Source: Micrococcaceae bacterium UBA7136
Lineage (GTDB): Bacteria; Actinomycetota; Actinomycetes; Actinomycetales; Micrococcaceae
Direction: 5' to 3'
Length of the DNA stretch: 6,334 bases
Assembly (NCBI GenBank): GCA_002492045.1
Contig: DKXC01000048.1
Span: 1-6,334 of the forward strand
The notes beneath the pieces are model-generated. The model worked only from the letters and a program-made list of their open reading frames with translations, ran no database searches and had not been told where the DNA came from. Shown piece after piece: positions 5,604 through 6,334 of the stretch; within the stretch, counting starts at the first letter, position 1; every line of letters begins with the position of its first letter. The position numbers and the translations under genes are program-made.

Positions 5604-5674
5604 AGCGGCTGACGGGAATCGAACCCGCGTATCAGGCTTGGGAAGCGTGCGCTCTACCATTGAGCTACAGCCGC
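5604..5674 (-). tRNA. tRNA-Gly, anticodon CCC
   Basis: The minus strand folds as a 71-base cloverleaf: acceptor GCGGCTG/CAGCCGC, TA at 8-9, D-stem GCTC/GAGC with loop AATGGTA, anticodon loop TTCCCAA giving anticodon CCC (reads GGG), a 4-base variable loop, T-stem GCGGG/CCCGT with loop TTCGATT, and U as discriminator as usual for bacterial tRNA-Gly. CCA is not encoded. The anticodon stem reads CACGC against GCCTG, which leaves a C-C mismatch in the middle pair (29-41). It is second in a tandem with tRNA-Gly(UCC), five bases downstream of it, so both are probably cut from one transcript. A 15-bp copy of its 3' end lies at 5509-5523. Confidence 0.93.
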
Positions 5675-5679
5675 AAGAG

Positions 5680-5750
5680 AGGGGATGACGGGAATCGAAC
5701 CCGCGTCATCAGTTTGGAAGACTGAGGCTTTACCATTAAGCTACATCCCC
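5680..5750 (-). tRNA. tRNA-Gly, anticodon UCC
   Basis: The minus strand gives a 71-base cloverleaf: acceptor GGGGATG/CATCCCC, D-stem GCTT/AAGC with loop AATGGTA, anticodon stem TCAGT/ACTGA fully paired, loop CTTCCAA giving anticodon UCC (reads GGA and, by wobble, GGG), T-stem GCGGG/CCCGT identical to that of the neighbouring tRNA, and U as discriminator. CCA is not encoded. It is first in the tandem, closest to the TTGACA promoter. Because it can also read GGG, the neighbouring CCC tRNA may be partly dispensable. Confidence 0.96.
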
Positions 5751-5778
5751 GCTGTGACGCCGTGCAGGCGCTCCCTAC

Positions 5779-5809
5779 ACTTTAACACCGTCTGCCGGTG
5801 GCTTGTCAA
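5779..5809 (-). promoter_or_regulatory. Promoter of the tRNA-Gly pair
   Basis: On the minus strand a perfect -35 TTGACA (5804-5809) and a -10-like TAAAGT (5779-5784, TANNNT type) are 19 bases apart; the overlapping TTAAAG would give 18. Transcription would start near 5772, about 20 bases before the tRNA-Gly(UCC) 5' end. The perfect -35 fits a strongly expressed stable RNA. Confidence 0.6.
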
Positions 5810-5852
5810 ATCCTGCCTCTCTGAGCTTTGGGCGTAATCTGCGGCCTGTCGT

Positions 5853-5882
5853 TTGGCATCTGCTGGGCTTGCTGGGTAGACT
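5853..5882 (+). promoter_or_regulatory. Promoter of tRNA-Pro
   Basis: TTGGCA (5853-5858) and TAGACT (5877-5882) are 18 bases apart on the plus strand. A start near 5889 would leave a leader of about 15 bases before the tRNA. It is divergent from the tRNA-Gly promoter within the same 153-bp spacer. Confidence 0.5.
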
Positions 5883-5903
5883 GTTTCTTGCTTCCGTGCA
5901 AAA

Positions 5904-5978
5904 CGGGGTGTGGCGTAGTTTGGCTAACGCGCCTGCTTTGGGAGCAGGAGATCGCAGGTTCGAATCCTGTCACCCCGA
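5904..5978 (+). tRNA. tRNA-Pro, anticodon UGG
   Basis: A 75-base cloverleaf: acceptor CGGGGTG/CACCCCG, D-stem GCGT/ACGC, anticodon stem CCTGC/GCAGG around loop TTTGGGA giving anticodon UGG, variable loop AGATC, T-stem GCAGG/CCTGT with loop TTCGAAT, and A as discriminator. The first pair C1-G72 is characteristic of bacterial tRNA-Pro. CCA is not encoded. It has its own terminator at 5986-6019 and stands just upstream of trigger factor, an arrangement I recall from other actinobacteria. Confidence 0.97.
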
Positions 5979-5985
5979 CGTTACA

Positions 5986-6019
5986 TAGAAACAGCCCGCC
6001 GGAATGGCGGGCTTTTCTA
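5986..6019 (+). terminator. Intrinsic terminator of tRNA-Pro
   Basis: AGCCCGCC (5993-6000) pairs perfectly with GGCGGGCT (6006-6013) around GGAAT, followed by TTTT ending at 6016. TAGAAA (5986-5991) can pair with TTTCTA (6014-6019) past a bulged C, so the sequence is near-symmetric. It starts eight bases after the tRNA and separates it from the tig leader. Confidence 0.9.
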
Positions 6020-6023
6020 TACT
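6018..6023 (+). promoter_or_regulatory. Possible -10 element of the tig promoter
   Basis: TATACT matches the -10 consensus at five of six bases and overlaps the end of the tRNA-Pro terminator. There is no acceptable -35 at 17-18 bases, because that place is occupied by the terminator stem. If used, it would give a tig leader of about 70 bases. Confidence 0.35.
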
Positions 6024-6043
6024 AACGAAGCTAAAACATCTGG

Positions 6044-6068
6044 GGTGCCGCCCGGCTTGGGTAGCACC
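6044..6068 (+). other. Stem-loop in the trigger factor leader
   Basis: GGTGC (6044-6048) pairs with GCACC (6064-6068), and CCC (6051-6053) pairs with GGG (6059-6061) around GGCTT; between the two helices lie one C-A mismatch and one G-T pair. No T-run follows, so it is not a terminator. It lies 18 bases before the ribosome binding site and could affect RNA stability or translation. Confidence 0.45.
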
Positions 6069-6086
6069 TGACTGTCAATACCATTC

Positions 6087-6092
6087 AGGAGA
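6087..6092 (+). promoter_or_regulatory. Ribosome binding site supporting the GTG start of tig
   Basis: AGGAGA lies nine bases upstream of GTG at 6102. The frame is closed by TGA at 6069-6071 and there is no other start codon between apart from a CTG, so this site fixes the start. Confidence 0.75.
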
Positions 6093-6101
6093 TCAACGGA
6101 C

Positions 6102-6334
6102 GTGAAGACTGCCGTCGAGAAGATCAACCCGACCCTCGCCAAGATTGAGGTTGAGGTTCCCTTCGCTGAGTTCAAGACCTACCTTGACCGTACCTACAAG
6201 TCCCTGGCTAACCAGATTTCTGTCCCTGGTTTCCGTAAGGGTAAGACCCCTAAGGCCCTGATTGAGCAGCGCGCCGGCTTCGACTTCGTCGTTGAGAACG
6301 CCCTCAACGAAGCCCTCAACAGCTACTACAACCA
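6102..6334 (+). CDS. tig: Trigger factor, N-terminal part, runs off the right edge
   Basis: Trigger factor is the ribosome-bound chaperone and peptidyl-prolyl isomerase that meets nascent chains at the tunnel exit. The 77 complete codons cover most of its ribosome-binding domain. The start VKTAVEKINPTLAKIEVEVP (Met in the protein, from GTG) matches actinobacterial trigger factors, and the ribosome-docking signature VPGFRKGKTP is at 41-50, with Phe44-Arg45-Lys46 the residues expected to contact protein L23. The isomerase and substrate-binding domains are beyond the window. Codon choice here (AAG, GAG, AAC, TAC, TTC) looks like that of a highly expressed gene. In relatives clpP genes usually follow. 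Confidence 0.95.
   Translation, partial: MKTAVEKINPTLAKIEVEVPFAEFKTYLDRTYKSLANQISVPGFRKGKTPKALIEQRAGFDFVVENALNEALNSYYN

Noticed and set aside
5803..6025. Two plus-strand open frames over tRNA-Pro
   Set aside because: Both run through the tRNA-Pro gene, and one through its terminator as well, so they are shadows of RNA sequence.

Overview
The window is a piece of an actinobacterial core chromosome. The order seen here is truncated haemoglobin O, aminopeptidase N, ribose-5-phosphate isomerase B, a Nei2-type DNA glycosylase, glycine and proline tRNAs, and trigger factor. From memory this closely parallels the glbO-pepN-rpiB-nei2-tig neighbourhood of Mycobacterium and Micrococcales. Base composition is moderately GC-rich, no tRNA encodes its CCA end, and the RpiB protein looks most like Micrococcales/Actinomycetales versions. 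I cannot name a genus with confidence.

Layout: (1) 1-279, minus strand, is the first 93 codons of a group II truncated haemoglobin that runs off the left edge. (2) 389-2926, minus strand, is a complete M1 aminopeptidase N (pepN), with a weak terminator candidate behind it. (3) 2927-3118 is a divergent intergenic region with two short palindromes and three copies of the octamer TATCTRAC. (4) 3119-4518, plus strand, is a two-gene unit, rpiB followed 20 bp later by nei2, closed by a strong hairpin terminator. (5) 4572-5324, minus strand and convergent with nei2, is a lipoprotein with a TTG start, a long Pro/Ser/Glu/Thr-rich tether and a small cysteine-containing C-terminal domain. (6) 5325-5603 has no convincing gene but is dense in structure: two minus-strand terminators, a 15-bp copy of the 3' end of the neighbouring tRNA-Gly, and several inverted repeats. 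(7) 5604-5750, minus strand, holds tRNA-Gly(CCC) and tRNA-Gly(UCC) in tandem; a divergent tRNA-Pro(UGG) lies at 5904-5978 on the plus strand. (8) 6102-6334, plus strand, is the N-terminal 77 codons of trigger factor, running off the right edge.

How the genes fit together: most are housekeeping. PepN finishes peptide breakdown, RpiB works in the pentose phosphate pathway, Nei2 starts base excision repair of oxidised bases, the tRNAs and trigger factor serve translation and nascent-chain folding, and the haemoglobin handles oxygen or reactive nitrogen chemistry. They share a conserved neighbourhood rather than a pathway.

I found no convincing new multi-gene system. The most interesting part is 5473-5617: the 3' end of tRNA-Gly(CCC) is duplicated 94 bp away, and each copy is followed by its own terminator. 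That is the arrangement expected from an old integration event at the tRNA whose insert was later lost. The intact tRNA-Gly(CCC) also has a C-C mismatch in its anticodon stem.
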